Part shown: piece by piece, positions 9,326 to 16,864 of the stretch
How positions within the stretch are numbered: position 1 is the first letter of the stretch
Layout of the letters: every line of letters begins with the position of its first letter
NCBI GenBank assembly: GCA_025358355.1
Contig: JANYJX010000049.1
Location: forward strand, 36,149 to 100,148
Length of the DNA: 64,000 nucleotides
Reading direction: 5' to 3'
From: Actinomycetes bacterium
GTDB lineage: Bacteria; Actinomycetota; Thermoleophilia; Gaiellales; Gaiellaceae
Program-made: the position numbers and the translations under genes
Notes under the pieces: model-generated
The model's database searches: none
Told to the model about the DNA's origin: nothing
The model's input: the letters and a program-made list of their open reading frames with translations, nothing else

Positions 9326-9991
9326 CTACGCCGGGACGGCGCGCGTCGCCTGATGCGCGAGGATCTTGCGCTTCACCCGCTGCAACGCGTTGTCGATCGT
9401 CTTCGTGTCGCAGCCAAGCTCCTCGGCCATCTCTTCATACGAAAGCCCGTCGAGGTAGCGGCGCAGAGCATCCGACTCAAGCGACGAGAGGCCGCTGCCG
9501 AGGCAGAACACCAGGCTCTGCAGTTCTTCGGTTGAGATCACGCAGCTTGCGGGATCGTCGATGCCGGGGCCAGGGAGCGCGTCGCCGAGCGTGCACTCGC
9601 CGTCGCCGTCGTAGCCGGCCGGGCTGTGCGCGAACGAGACGTACGTATTGAGCGGCGAGTGCTTGAAGCGCGTGGCGGTCTTGATCGCCGTGATGATCTG
9701 CCGTGTGACGCACAGCTCTGCGAAGCTGCGGAACGACGTCTCCTTGTCGGTGCGGTAGTCGCGGATCGCCTTGTACAGCCCGATCAGACCTTCCTGAATC
9801 AGGTCGTCAGAGTCGCCGCCGGCGAGGAAGTACGAGCTCGCCTTCAGCCGAACGAACCCGTGATAGCGGCGCAGAAGCTGATCGAGGGCGGTCTGATTGC
9901 CATTCCGCGCCTTCAAGACGAGCTGTAGATCCTCAAGCTCTCGTTGAACCCTCAGTGCGGTTTTCGGTGCGGTGGCTGTACGAGCAGACAT
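9326..9991 (-). CDS. sigH: RNA polymerase sigma factor of the SigH/Spo0H type
   Basis: 221 residues. Region 2 reads DDLIQEGLIGLYKAIRDY then FAELCVTRQIITAIKTATR, which is strikingly like Bacillus SigH rather than the ECF or SigB groups of most actinobacteria. Region 4 is GLSYEEMAEELGCDTKTIDNALQRVKRKI. ATG 9991 is preceded by a GGGGGGAAC ribosome site. It lies downstream of rlmB-yacP as in Bacillus, but 211 bp away with its own promoter region. In Bacillus SigH controls the transition to stationary phase and sporulation; its role here is unknown. No anti-sigma gene is adjacent. Confidence 0.9.
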   Translation of the reverse strand: MSARTATAPKTALRVQRELEDLQLVLKARNGNQTALDQLLRRYHGFVRLKASSYFLAGGDSDDLIQEGLIGLYKAIRDYRTDKETSFRSFAELCVTRQIITAIKTATRFKHSPLNTYVSFAHSPAGYDGDGECTLGDALPGPGIDDPASCVISTEELQSLVFCLGSGLSSLESDALRRYLDGLSYEEMAEELGCDTKTIDNALQRVKRKILAHQATRAVPA

Positions 9992-10072
9992 TGTTCCCCC
10001 CGGTCATTCCTGGTGTTCCCTGGGACGGCCAGTGTGGTCGACCGCCGAAGTCTCACCCTGAAGTTGAGGGAG

Positions 10073-10101
10073 AACCTAGCAGCATTGTTCGAGCGATACA
10101 A
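10073..10101 (-). promoter_or_regulatory. Candidate housekeeping promoter for sigH
   Basis: On the minus strand TTGTAT (10101-10096) is separated by 17 bp from TAGGTT (10078-10073), fitting a sigma-70-type -35/-10 pair and giving a leader of about 70-80 nt before ATG 9991. The local sequence is clearly more AT-rich than the flanking genes. An alternative reading (TTGCAA, 17 bp, AACAAT) overlaps it. Visual call only. Confidence 0.35.
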
Positions 10102-10159
10102 CCCCATTGCAAGAATTGCAGATTGCTAAGAACATACGTTCGATTGACTGTTTGTTCTG

Positions 10160-10193
10160 GACATGGCCAGGGTCTGACCCCAGACATGGCCAG
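10160..10193. repeat. Pair of 11-bp direct repeats flanking a GGTCTGACCCC core
   Basis: GACATGGCCAG occurs at 10160-10170 and again at 10183-10193, separated by 12 bp containing the near-palindrome GGTCTGACCCC. It lies in the 211-bp gap between the yacP stop and the sigH start. Function is unknown. It could be a regulator site, a transcription-end structure for yacP, or a small dispersed repeat. Only one copy was noticed in the window. Confidence 0.5.
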
Positions 10194-10202
10194 CGCGGGC
10201 GC

Positions 10203-10634
10203 CTACTGTCCGCGGCGGAGGCGCTCTAACTCGGCGAGCGTCTTCGCGTCGAGCCGCTCGCGCACTGGGCTCGGGCGGCGTTCGTTGTGGCCTTCGGCCT
10301 CGAGATCGGCAAGGAATGCAGCCGACGTTGCCTTGCGCACTTCCTGACCGGACGTGCCCCGAATGGCCGCGTCCGACGAGACCAGGCACACCACTTCGCG
10401 ACCGCGGTGCTCGGCCGCGAGTCGCTCGATGAGTGTGTCGGCATGGCTCGCGTACCGAACGGCGAGCGGACCAACATCTCGCTCCTCGCCACCACCGTCG
10501 AACACGACCACGCCACGAGCGCCACGCGCAGCGACGAAGCTCGCCAGGTGATCGACGAGCGCGCGCGGATCCTCGTAGCCGCCTGCGTGGAAGAGGTTGT
10601 AGCCGTCGAAGAGGTAGAGCGTCGGCTCGGCCAT
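10203..10634 (-). CDS. yacP: NYN-domain protein of the YacP family (putative ribonuclease)
   Basis: 143 residues from ATG 10634, which overlaps the rlmB stop (TGATG). The start YLFDGYNLFHAGG carries the first acidic residue of the NYN/PIN-like fold. VVVFDGGG and VCLVSSDAAIRGT supply the other conserved acidic and Ser/Thr positions, matching YacP (Rae1) proteins. Bacillus Rae1 is a ribosome-associated mRNA endonuclease; whether this homologue acts alike is inference. The position directly after rlmB is the same as in Firmicutes. The frame is open upstream antisense to other genes, but only this part is homologous. Confidence 0.85.
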   Translation of the reverse strand: MAEPTLYLFDGYNLFHAGGYEDPRALVDHLASFVAARGARGVVVFDGGGEERDVGPLAVRYASHADTLIERLAAEHRGREVVCLVSSDAAIRGTSGQEVRKATSAAFLADLEAEGHNERRPSPVRERLDAKTLAELERLRRGQ

Positions 10635-11338
10635 CACACGGCCCGCTGTCGCCGCGCTTCGTAGAGCAAGACGGCCGCGGCCACCGACACGTTCAGCGAT
10701 TCGATCCCAGCCGCGAGCGGAATCGACACGGCGCCGTCGCATGTCGTCTTCACAAGCGGTCGCACGCCTTTCCCTTCCGCGCCGAAGACGAGCGCGACGC
10801 CACCGGCGAGATCGGCGTCCCACATCGGAGTCCCGCCTTCTGCGACTGCCGCGTACGCCCACAGGTCGCCGCCCTTGATCTCGGCGAGATAGCGAGCGAG
10901 GTTCGGAACAACGGCGATCGGCACGTGCTCGACCGCCCCCGCCGACGAGCGGCAGACCGCCGCGGTGACGCGCGCCGACCCGTGCGCCGGCACAACCACG
11001 CCCGTCGCACCCGCACCCGCCGCACCACGAACGACCGCGCCGAGGTTTCGCGGGTCTGTCACCTGGTCGAGGCACGCGAGCAGCGGCCGCTCGCCGGCGG
11101 CAAGCTCCCACGCGTCGGCGTATGGGTACGGCGCAGCCCACGCGACGACTCCCTGATGGTCGGGCGATCCGGCCGCCTCGGTCAACTCGCGCTCCTTGTG
11201 TACCTGGACGCGCGGCCCCTCGACGAGCCACTCGAGCGAATCCGCAGCGCGGTCGCCAGCCCACAGCTCGAGGACCTCGCGCCGCCCGCGCAACGCCTCG
11301 CGGACCGCGTTGCGCCCGTAGATCAGCTCGCGAGTCAC
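10634..11338 (-). CDS. rlmB: TrmH-family rRNA 2'-O-methyltransferase, RlmB type
   Basis: 234 residues from GTG 11338, which overlaps the cysS stop as GTGA. The N-terminal substrate-binding domain begins ELIYGRNAVREALRG. The SpoU/TrmH catalytic domain has DQVTDPRNLGAVVRGAAGAGA (motif 1), LVFGAEGKGV (motif 2) and IPLAAGIESLNVSVAAAVLLYE (motif 3), forming the knotted SAM site. RlmB 2'-O-methylates G2251 of 23S rRNA in E. coli; the precise target here is inferred from the family. It sits in the gltX-cysS-rlmB-yacP run. Confidence 0.92.
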   Translation of the reverse strand: MTRELIYGRNAVREALRGRREVLELWAGDRAADSLEWLVEGPRVQVHKERELTEAAGSPDHQGVVAWAAPYPYADAWELAAGERPLLACLDQVTDPRNLGAVVRGAAGAGATGVVVPAHGSARVTAAVCRSSAGAVEHVPIAVVPNLARYLAEIKGGDLWAYAAVAEGGTPMWDADLAGGVALVFGAEGKGVRPLVKTTCDGAVSIPLAAGIESLNVSVAAAVLLYEARRQRAV

Positions 11339-12624
11339 GTGCGCGGAAGAATCTGGTGCTGAGCGCCAGGAATGTCCCTGACCTCCCACCCGGCGGCCTC
11401 GATCTCGGTTCGCAGCCTGTCAGCCTCAGCGAAGTCGTGTTGAGCACGGGCAGCAAGCCTCCTGTCTGCCAGTTCAACAATCTCGTGGGGAGCTGGCTTC
11501 TCGCTAGTCAGCGAGCCGAGTCCAAAGATGTCGAGTCCCTTGGTCACAAGGGAGATGTGCCCACGGGATCTCCACTCGTGCAGCACCGCAAGAACAGCCG
11601 GGGTGTTGAAGTCATCGTCCAACGCTTCTTCAACGCGGCTCCACTCATTGAGTGGCGTTCCGCCAGCCTTGATCGAGACCGACAGGTTCCGGAACGAATC
11701 CGCCTGGGCCTTCGCAGCGGCCATCGTCTCCGGCGAGAAGTCGATCGGTTTGCGCCAGTGCGCGGTCAGGAAGAACAGCAGCGCTGTCTCCGCCCCCCAC
11801 TCCGCGATCACATCTTGGATCGAGGCGACGTTCCCGACGGACTTGGACATCTTCTCGCCGGTGAAGCGGAGCAACCCGTTGTGCATCCACACCTTCGCGT
11901 ACGGGTGCCCGGCCGCCAGCGACTGCGCGCGCTCGTTCTCGTGGTGCGGGAAGACGAGATCCATGCCACCGCCGTGGATCCAGAACTCGGGCCCGAGGTG
12001 CTTCGCGGCCATCGCCGAGCACTCGATGTGCCAGCCCGGCCGACCGAGCCCCCACGGCGACTCCCACGACGTGTCCTCGCCCGGCTTGTTCGCCTTCCAC
12101 AACGCGAAGTCGCGTGAGTCCTCCTTGCGCGGGTTCGGCTCCTGCTCCTCGACCTGATCCGGCCGCTGGCCGGAGAGCTTCCCGTAACTGTGAAACGACG
12201 TGACCCGGTAGTACACGTCGCCTTCGGACTCGTACGCGTGTCCGGAAGCGACAAGCTGCTCGATCAGCCCGACGATCTCTGGGATCGTCTCGGTCGCGAG
12301 CGGCAGCACATCGGGCCGGCCGAGCCCGAACGCGTCCGTGTCGTCGAGATACCACTGCGTCGCGTCGCGCGCGCGCTCGGCCGAGTGACCAGGCGCCGCC
12401 TCGTAGATCTTGTCGTTCACGTCGGTGATGTTGTGGACATACGTCACGTCGTAGCCGCGGTAGCGCAGCCAGTTCGCGAGCCACGAGAACACGACGTACG
12501 GCCGCGCGTTACCGATATGCGCACGTTGGTACACGGTAGGGCCGCAGACGTACATCCCGATCGGGCCGTCCTTCGGCGGCGGCAGCTCGACGAGCTCGCC
12601 GGTCAGCGTGTCAGTGAGCCGCAC
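11335..12624 (-). CDS. cysS: Cysteinyl-tRNA synthetase
   Basis: 429 residues from GTG 12624, preceded by AGGAGG on the minus strand; the frame extends further upstream but without a better site. MYVCGPTVY holds zinc-ligand Cys27, HIGN at residues 36-39 is the class I HIGH motif, the zinc site continues with GWHIECSAM and HHENERAQS, and EKMSKSVGN is the KMSKS loop. The C-terminal DALR helices are short, making the protein slightly smaller than the usual 460 residues. It charges tRNA-Cys in the cytosol. It overlaps gltX by 14 nt and rlmB by 4 nt. Confidence 0.96.
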   Translation of the reverse strand: MRLTDTLTGELVELPPPKDGPIGMYVCGPTVYQRAHIGNARPYVVFSWLANWLRYRGYDVTYVHNITDVNDKIYEAAPGHSAERARDATQWYLDDTDAFGLGRPDVLPLATETIPEIVGLIEQLVASGHAYESEGDVYYRVTSFHSYGKLSGQRPDQVEEQEPNPRKEDSRDFALWKANKPGEDTSWESPWGLGRPGWHIECSAMAAKHLGPEFWIHGGGMDLVFPHHENERAQSLAAGHPYAKVWMHNGLLRFTGEKMSKSVGNVASIQDVIAEWGAETALLFFLTAHWRKPIDFSPETMAAAKAQADSFRNLSVSIKAGGTPLNEWSRVEEALDDDFNTPAVLAVLHEWRSRGHISLVTKGLDIFGLGSLTSEKPAPHEIVELADRRLAARAQHDFAEADRLRTEIEAAGWEVRDIPGAQHQILPRT

Positions 12625-13672
12625 GCGCCCTCCTGATCGCCTCGTCGCGCGACAACGCCGCAACGACCGCCGACAACTCGGGTCCGCGCTCGGCTCCGGT
12701 CAACGCCAGGCGCAGCGATTTGAGGTTCCCGCCCACAGCCTTCAGCTCGCGCACGACCGTCTTGCCCTCGGCTGGATCGAGCATGGCTGGAAGCGACACG
12801 CGCAACTCGACAAAGCGGTCGAGCGTCAGCCGAGCCTCGGGATCGAGCGTGACCGCCGGCGGCTCAAGAATCTGGCGGGCGATCTCACGCGCCTCGACGA
12901 AGGTTCGCGCGCCGCGCAGAGCCGGAACCGCCTCGGCCGGCGCGCCAGCAACCGCAGCAAGCTCGGCGTCGGGCATCGCCGCGATCGCATCGATCGCCAG
13001 CCGCCGCACCCGAGCGAGATCGAAGTGAACGTCGTGCACCGGCAGCCCGAGCTCGTCGAGATAGGCGCGAACCGCCGAGCCTGGGATGCCCTCATCGCGC
13101 AGATCCGCGATCGACACGTGCCCCTGGCGCTTCGAGAGCTTCTTCCCGTCCTCGCCGAGGATCAGCCCGTGGTGGATGACTTCTGGCAGCTCCGCGCCCA
13201 GGGCGTGCGCGATCGCCTGGTGCAGCGGCTCGTTCGGCCGGTGGTCGGAGCCGCGGATGATGTGCGTGATGCCGAGCTCGAGATCGTCGACGACGGTCGC
13301 AAGTTGATAGGTCGCGGTGCCGTCCCCGCGCAGGAGCGTCGGTCGCGGTGAAGCGGCGAGCCTCAACGTTCCGTCCGCTTCGCGCGTCGCGACCCCAGAC
13401 GAAAGCATGCGCTCAGCCGCCGCCGCGTAGATCGATCCTCGAGCGCTCTGGCGAATCGGCCCCTCATCCCACGCGACGCCGAGCCAGCCGAGATCGCCGA
13501 GCACCGCATCCTCCCCACCCGCGACAACCCGCGTCGCGTCGGTGTCGTCGAGCCGCAGGACGAGCTGCCCGCCGCGCGCATCGGCATACGTGCGATTCGC
13601 GACGGCGTCTAGCGCGTTGCCGACATGAAGCGATCCCGTCGGAGACGGCGCGAAACGGACACGAACGGTCAT
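12611..13672 (-). CDS. gltX: Glutamyl-tRNA synthetase, compact form
   Basis: 353 residues, much shorter than ordinary GluRS (about 460-490). The class I core is present: VRFAPSPTGSLHVGNA (HIGH-like HVGN at 16-19), LRLDDTD, WDEGPIRQS, ATYQLATVVDDLELGITHIIRG, and KLSKRQGH at 178-185 (KMSKS-like). The segment between WDEGP and ATYQLA is reduced to about 50 residues, so the usual zinc-binding/acceptor-end insertion is largely missing, and the anticodon-binding C-terminus is short. Placed between ispF and cysS in the order known from Bacillus, it is most likely the main or a non-discriminating GluRS. A glutamyl-Q type protein is less likely because of its length and C-terminal helices. Confidence 0.85.
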   Translation of the reverse strand: MTVRVRFAPSPTGSLHVGNALDAVANRTYADARGGQLVLRLDDTDATRVVAGGEDAVLGDLGWLGVAWDEGPIRQSARGSIYAAAAERMLSSGVATREADGTLRLAASPRPTLLRGDGTATYQLATVVDDLELGITHIIRGSDHRPNEPLHQAIAHALGAELPEVIHHGLILGEDGKKLSKRQGHVSIADLRDEGIPGSAVRAYLDELGLPVHDVHFDLARVRRLAIDAIAAMPDAELAAVAGAPAEAVPALRGARTFVEAREIARQILEPPAVTLDPEARLTLDRFVELRVSLPAMLDPAEGKTVVRELKAVGGNLKSLRLALTGAERGPELSAVVAALSRDEAIRRARAAH

Positions 13673-13702
13673 CCGCCCAATCTACCGCGCAAGGAACGCG
13701 CT

Positions 13703-14773
13703 TCAGGCAGTCGTGCCGAGCGAAGTTCCGCGAACGGTCCCGCGCGCGCTCCCGTCGCTACCGAATCGGAGCGAGATGTTGAGCCGCAGCTTCTCCGAGC
13801 TCGACGAGACAGTTGCAACGAGGCGCGAGCCGCTGAGCTTGACGATCTGTCCCGAGTACAGCGCCGTCGCCGCGCCGAGTGAGACATGGCTCGCCTGCAT
13901 CGCGACGCCGCCGTCGTTGAGTGGCGAGCCGTGCACAAGGATCTCGAGATGGTCGGTCGTCCCCCCGCGGAGTGCGCCGTGGATGCGAACGGTCACGAGG
14001 CCGACATCGTTTGCCCGGCTGACGGTGGCCCGACCTCTGAATGTTGCGACAAACGGCGTCCTGACCGCTCCCGACGCGATCGTTATCTTCGCTCCTGGCA
14101 CCGCGACGACGACTGTCTTGTGGGCTCCGCCCGCGTGCAATCCCCAACCTGCGGCAAGCGGGCCGACGAACGCCCAAGCCGCGACACCGACGACGGCCAG
14201 CCCGGTCAGCGCCGCGCCCAGCGGCCGGCTGCGGTCGTCGCGCGCGACAGGAACGAGTAGCCGCCGCGCGGTCAAACCGCAGACAACCGCGACGCTGCCA
14301 CCATAGACCGCCATCGCCCAGGTCGTCCTCGTATCGCTGCCGCTCCCGAGCCCGTGAACGGTTGTACCGGCGTAGACCAGGAACGCGAGCAGATGAATCT
14401 GCCGCCACAGCCGATGGCCGATGCGTTTCCGCAGCCGCGTACTCAGCCACACAGCGAGCAGCAGATAAAGCGAGACGATCCCGAGACCCATCCACAGCGG
14501 GCGGTAACGCGAGACGAACGGGAGCAGGATGTCCTTGAGCCCGAAATGCGTGAACGGATCGATCGTCACTGCGGCGACGTGGACGACGATGAAGACGAGC
14601 GCGAGCAGGCTCAGGTAGCCGTGCAGCTCGTTCGTGACCAGCCGCGGCCAGCGGTCGGACTGCCAGCGGTTTCGCAGGATGAGACCGGCCGTCACCGCGA
14701 GCGTCAGCAGGATGTACGCCGCGAATCCGCCCGCGCGCGCCGTGTCCCAGGTGACGGTTCCCCAGTGGGTCAT
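13703..14773 (-). CDS. Ferric-reductase-like transmembrane protein with extracytoplasmic C-terminal domain
   Basis: 356 residues from ATG 14773, overlapping the apbE stop (ATGA). About six membrane spans occupy residues 15-210. Paired histidines in NELHGYLSLL, VVHVAAV, WRQIHLLAF and TTVHGLG suit the haem-binding ferric-reductase-like domain. A seventh span (about residues 220-240) leads to an Ala/Gly/Ser-rich C-terminal domain of about 115 residues, predicted outside. No FAD/NADPH-binding reductase domain follows. Coupling to apbE suggests transmembrane electron transfer to an extracytoplasmic flavoprotein. No canonical FMN-attachment motif is visible in the C-terminal domain, so the flavin acceptor is uncertain. 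Confidence 0.75.
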   Translation of the reverse strand: MTHWGTVTWDTARAGGFAAYILLTLAVTAGLILRNRWQSDRWPRLVTNELHGYLSLLALVFIVVHVAAVTIDPFTHFGLKDILLPFVSRYRPLWMGLGIVSLYLLLAVWLSTRLRKRIGHRLWRQIHLLAFLVYAGTTVHGLGSGSDTRTTWAMAVYGGSVAVVCGLTARRLLVPVARDDRSRPLGAALTGLAVVGVAAWAFVGPLAAGWGLHAGGAHKTVVVAVPGAKITIASGAVRTPFVATFRGRATVSRANDVGLVTVRIHGALRGGTTDHLEILVHGSPLNDGGVAMQASHVSLGAATALYSGQIVKLSGSRLVATVSSSSEKLRLNISLRFGSDGSARGTVRGTSLGTTA

Positions 14774-15705
14774 GCCGCGATCCGGTCGTCTGCGGGCCAC
14801 GGCCCCGCGGTCAGCCGGCGTCCGTCCTCCTGGATGAGACGCGCGGCAAGACCGTGGCGCTTCGCAAACGCTGGCCCAAGCGACGGGCCGAGCACGAAGA
14901 TCGCCTTCGCGGCCACCTCCGCCTGCGCGCACGTCGAAGCGGCGACCGTGACCTCGCACAGGCCACCGCGCGCGGGCTCGCCGGTGCGCGGATCCAGGAG
15001 ATGGTGCCGCTGGCGATCGCCTTGGAGCCAGCGCCGCCGCAACGAGCTCGATGTCGCGAACGCGCCGGCCGCGAGCCTGACGATCTCGTAGCCGTCCTCA
15101 CCGACAGCGACTGGCCACGTGCGCGAACCCGGGCGGGGGCTACGCACGGCCAGATCGCCGCCGGCGCTGACGAGTGCCGTTTCGATCCCGAGCGCTCCGA
15201 GCAACTCGAGCGACGCATCGACGGCCATTCCTTTCGCGATTCCACCGAGATCGAGCGCGCAGCCGGGCGGAAGCGCAATCGTTTGCGCGGCTCGGTTCAG
15301 CCGGACGCCGCGCCAGCCGCCGCCACCACGTGGCGACCCTGTGCCTGCGGGGACGCGCGCGCCAACAGCCTCGAACGACCTGTCATAGCCCACGCGAATG
15401 AGATCCTCGAGCAGGCTCGGGTCGAACAGACCACCGGTTGTACACGCCGCGTCGAGCGCTGTCGCGACGGCTGCGAATAGCAGCTCGCTCACAGCAACAG
15501 GCCGGCCGGCGGCGCGGTTCAACGCCGCAAGCTCGCTGTCGTCGCGGAAGCGGCTCAGCGCCTGCTCCCAGGCCGCGAACAGCGCTTCGACCTCGCGCGA
15601 TGCGCGCGCAAGCTCCGCGGCCGGCACGACGACGAGCACGTGCGTGCCCATCGCCCGAAACGTCCGGCTCGCGAGCCCGTCTGGGACGGAGAGCTGAGCC
15701 GTCAC
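14770..15705 (-). CDS. apbE: FAD:protein FMN transferase ApbE
   Basis: 311 residues from GTG 15705, which overlaps the upstream stop (GTGA). ApbE blocks are clear: RAMGTHVLVVV, LSRFRDDSELAALNRAAG, FDPSLLEDLIRVGYDRSF, LDLGGIAKGMAVD, LVSAGGDLAVR, ATSSSLRRRW, HHLLDPRTGEPA and VAASTCAQAEVAAKAIFVLG. ApbE cleaves FAD and attaches FMN through a phosphoester to Thr/Ser of target proteins. No lipobox or signal peptide is seen, so it may act in the cytosol or at the membrane face. Flanking genes encode a ferric-reductase-like membrane protein and a small anchored protein, the likely partners. Confidence 0.92.
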   Translation of the reverse strand: MTAQLSVPDGLASRTFRAMGTHVLVVVPAAELARASREVEALFAAWEQALSRFRDDSELAALNRAAGRPVAVSELLFAAVATALDAACTTGGLFDPSLLEDLIRVGYDRSFEAVGARVPAGTGSPRGGGGWRGVRLNRAAQTIALPPGCALDLGGIAKGMAVDASLELLGALGIETALVSAGGDLAVRSPRPGSRTWPVAVGEDGYEIVRLAAGAFATSSSLRRRWLQGDRQRHHLLDPRTGEPARGGLCEVTVAASTCAQAEVAAKAIFVLGPSLGPAFAKRHGLAARLIQEDGRRLTAGPWPADDRIAA

Positions 15706-16061
15706 GAGCCGCTCGACTGGGCAACCGGCTGCTGCTGCGCTTGCTGTGGCTGTGCCTGCTGCTGCGCGCCGATTGCGGCCTGCTGAGCCTGCTGCTGTGC
15801 GGCAGACCGCGCGCCGCTGTCGTCGAACGAGTAGCCGGCGCCATTCGCATCGAAGAACGCAGTCGCCGACCGAGCTAACGAAGCCGCCTGCGCCACGCGA
15901 GCGGTCTTGTGCTTCTGCGAGCCAACCGCATGCTGCGTGACGAGCCCGAAGATCGCGCCGAACCCGAGAATGGACGCGATGCCGAAGCGGCGCTTGAGCG
16001 CCGAGACGCGCGTGTCGAGCCGGTGTCGGCGGGCAGCGGGATCGTGTCGGAGGGGTGCCAT
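15702..16061 (-). CDS. Small single-pass membrane protein with Gln/Ala-rich tail
   Basis: 119 residues. A basic N-terminus precedes one hydrophobic span (IASILGFGAIFGLVTQHAVG, about residues 28-47). Then come ARSATAFFDANGAGYSFDDSGARS and a low-complexity tail of QQQAQ repeats (residues about 88-115). No family recognised. It starts an operon with apbE and the ferric-reductase-like gene. FDDSGARS superficially recalls a flavinylation motif but has Arg where Thr/Ser would be needed. Inference: a membrane-anchored accessory to the flavin/haem unit. Starts at ATG 16061. Confidence 0.6.
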   Translation of the reverse strand: MAPLRHDPAARRHRLDTRVSALKRRFGIASILGFGAIFGLVTQHAVGSQKHKTARVAQAASLARSATAFFDANGAGYSFDDSGARSAAQQQAQQAAIGAQQQAQPQQAQQQPVAQSSGS

Positions 16062-16147
16062 CGGGGACGGAAGGTACGAGCCGGGGATGAGAGCGACATG
16101 AGACGGCGCTGAAGGTTTTGTTCAGACGTGCGAACTAGAGTCCGCCC

Positions 16148-16864
16148 GTGGAAGCCGAGCTACTGGCCTGGTACGAGCGGACAAAACGCGATCTGCCTTG
16201 GCGGGAGACGCGCGATCCATACGCGATCCTCGTCTCCGAGGTCATGCTCCAGCAGACGCAGGTCGACCGGGTCGTGCCGCGCTATCTCGAGTGGCTCGAG
16301 CGCTGGCCGACGACGGCTGATCTCGCGGGAGCAAGCGCCGGCGACGTGATCCGCGCGTGGCAGGGACTCGGCTACAACCGCCGGGCGATCGCGCTCCACA
16401 ACGCAGCGAAGGCGATCGCCGAGAGCGGCTGGCCCGACGATCTCACTACGCTCCCCGGCGTCGGCCCGTACACCGCTGCGGCCGTACGGAACTTCGCGCT
16501 CGGCGAGCCGATCCTGCCGATCGACGTCAACGTTGCGCGGATCCAAAAGCGCACGGGCTGCGACTTCTCGCCGGCGAGCGGCCAGGCGTTGATGGATCTC
16601 GGCGCGACGGTTTGCCTCGCGCGGATCCCCCGCTGCGACATCTGCCCGCTTGCAGCCGGCTGCCCGTCGCGTGGCCAACGCAGCGAGCCGGCGCGAAAGC
16701 AGAGCCACTTCGAAGGCTCGTTCCGGCAACGTCGCGCCGAGCTGCTGCGGCTCGTCGCCGACGCGCCTCGCGACTTCGCCGAGCTCGACTCAGCCGTCGT
16801 CGAGTCGCTCCTACGCGACGGGCTCATCGCCCGCGACGGCGTGTTGGTGACGCTTCCCAGCTAG
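16148..16864 (+). CDS. mutY: A/G-specific adenine glycosylase MutY, short form
   Basis: 238 residues from GTG 16148. The catalytic Glu31 lies in SEVMLQQTQVDRV, the helix-hairpin-helix is LPGVGPYTAAAVRNFA, the catalytic Asp is in PIDVNVARIQKR, and the 4Fe4S ligands follow C-X6-C-X2-C-X5-C in CLARIPRCDICPLAAGC. It removes adenine mispaired with 8-oxoguanine. The C-terminal MutT-like domain that helps recognise 8-oxoG is missing or reduced to about 50 residues of unrelated sequence. Mycobacteria also carry mutY near radA/disA, so the location is conserved. Its TAG stop interlocks with that of the convergent methyltransferase gene (CTAG). Confidence 0.9.
   Translation: MEAELLAWYERTKRDLPWRETRDPYAILVSEVMLQQTQVDRVVPRYLEWLERWPTTADLAGASAGDVIRAWQGLGYNRRAIALHNAAKAIAESGWPDDLTTLPGVGPYTAAAVRNFALGEPILPIDVNVARIQKRTGCDFSPASGQALMDLGATVCLARIPRCDICPLAAGCPSRGQRSEPARKQSHFEGSFRQRRAELLRLVADAPRDFAELDSAVVESLLRDGLIARDGVLVTLPS

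Noticed and set aside
15790..15830. FDDSGARS in the small protein as a flavinylation site
   Set aside because: The residue that should carry FMN is Arg, which cannot accept a phosphoester.
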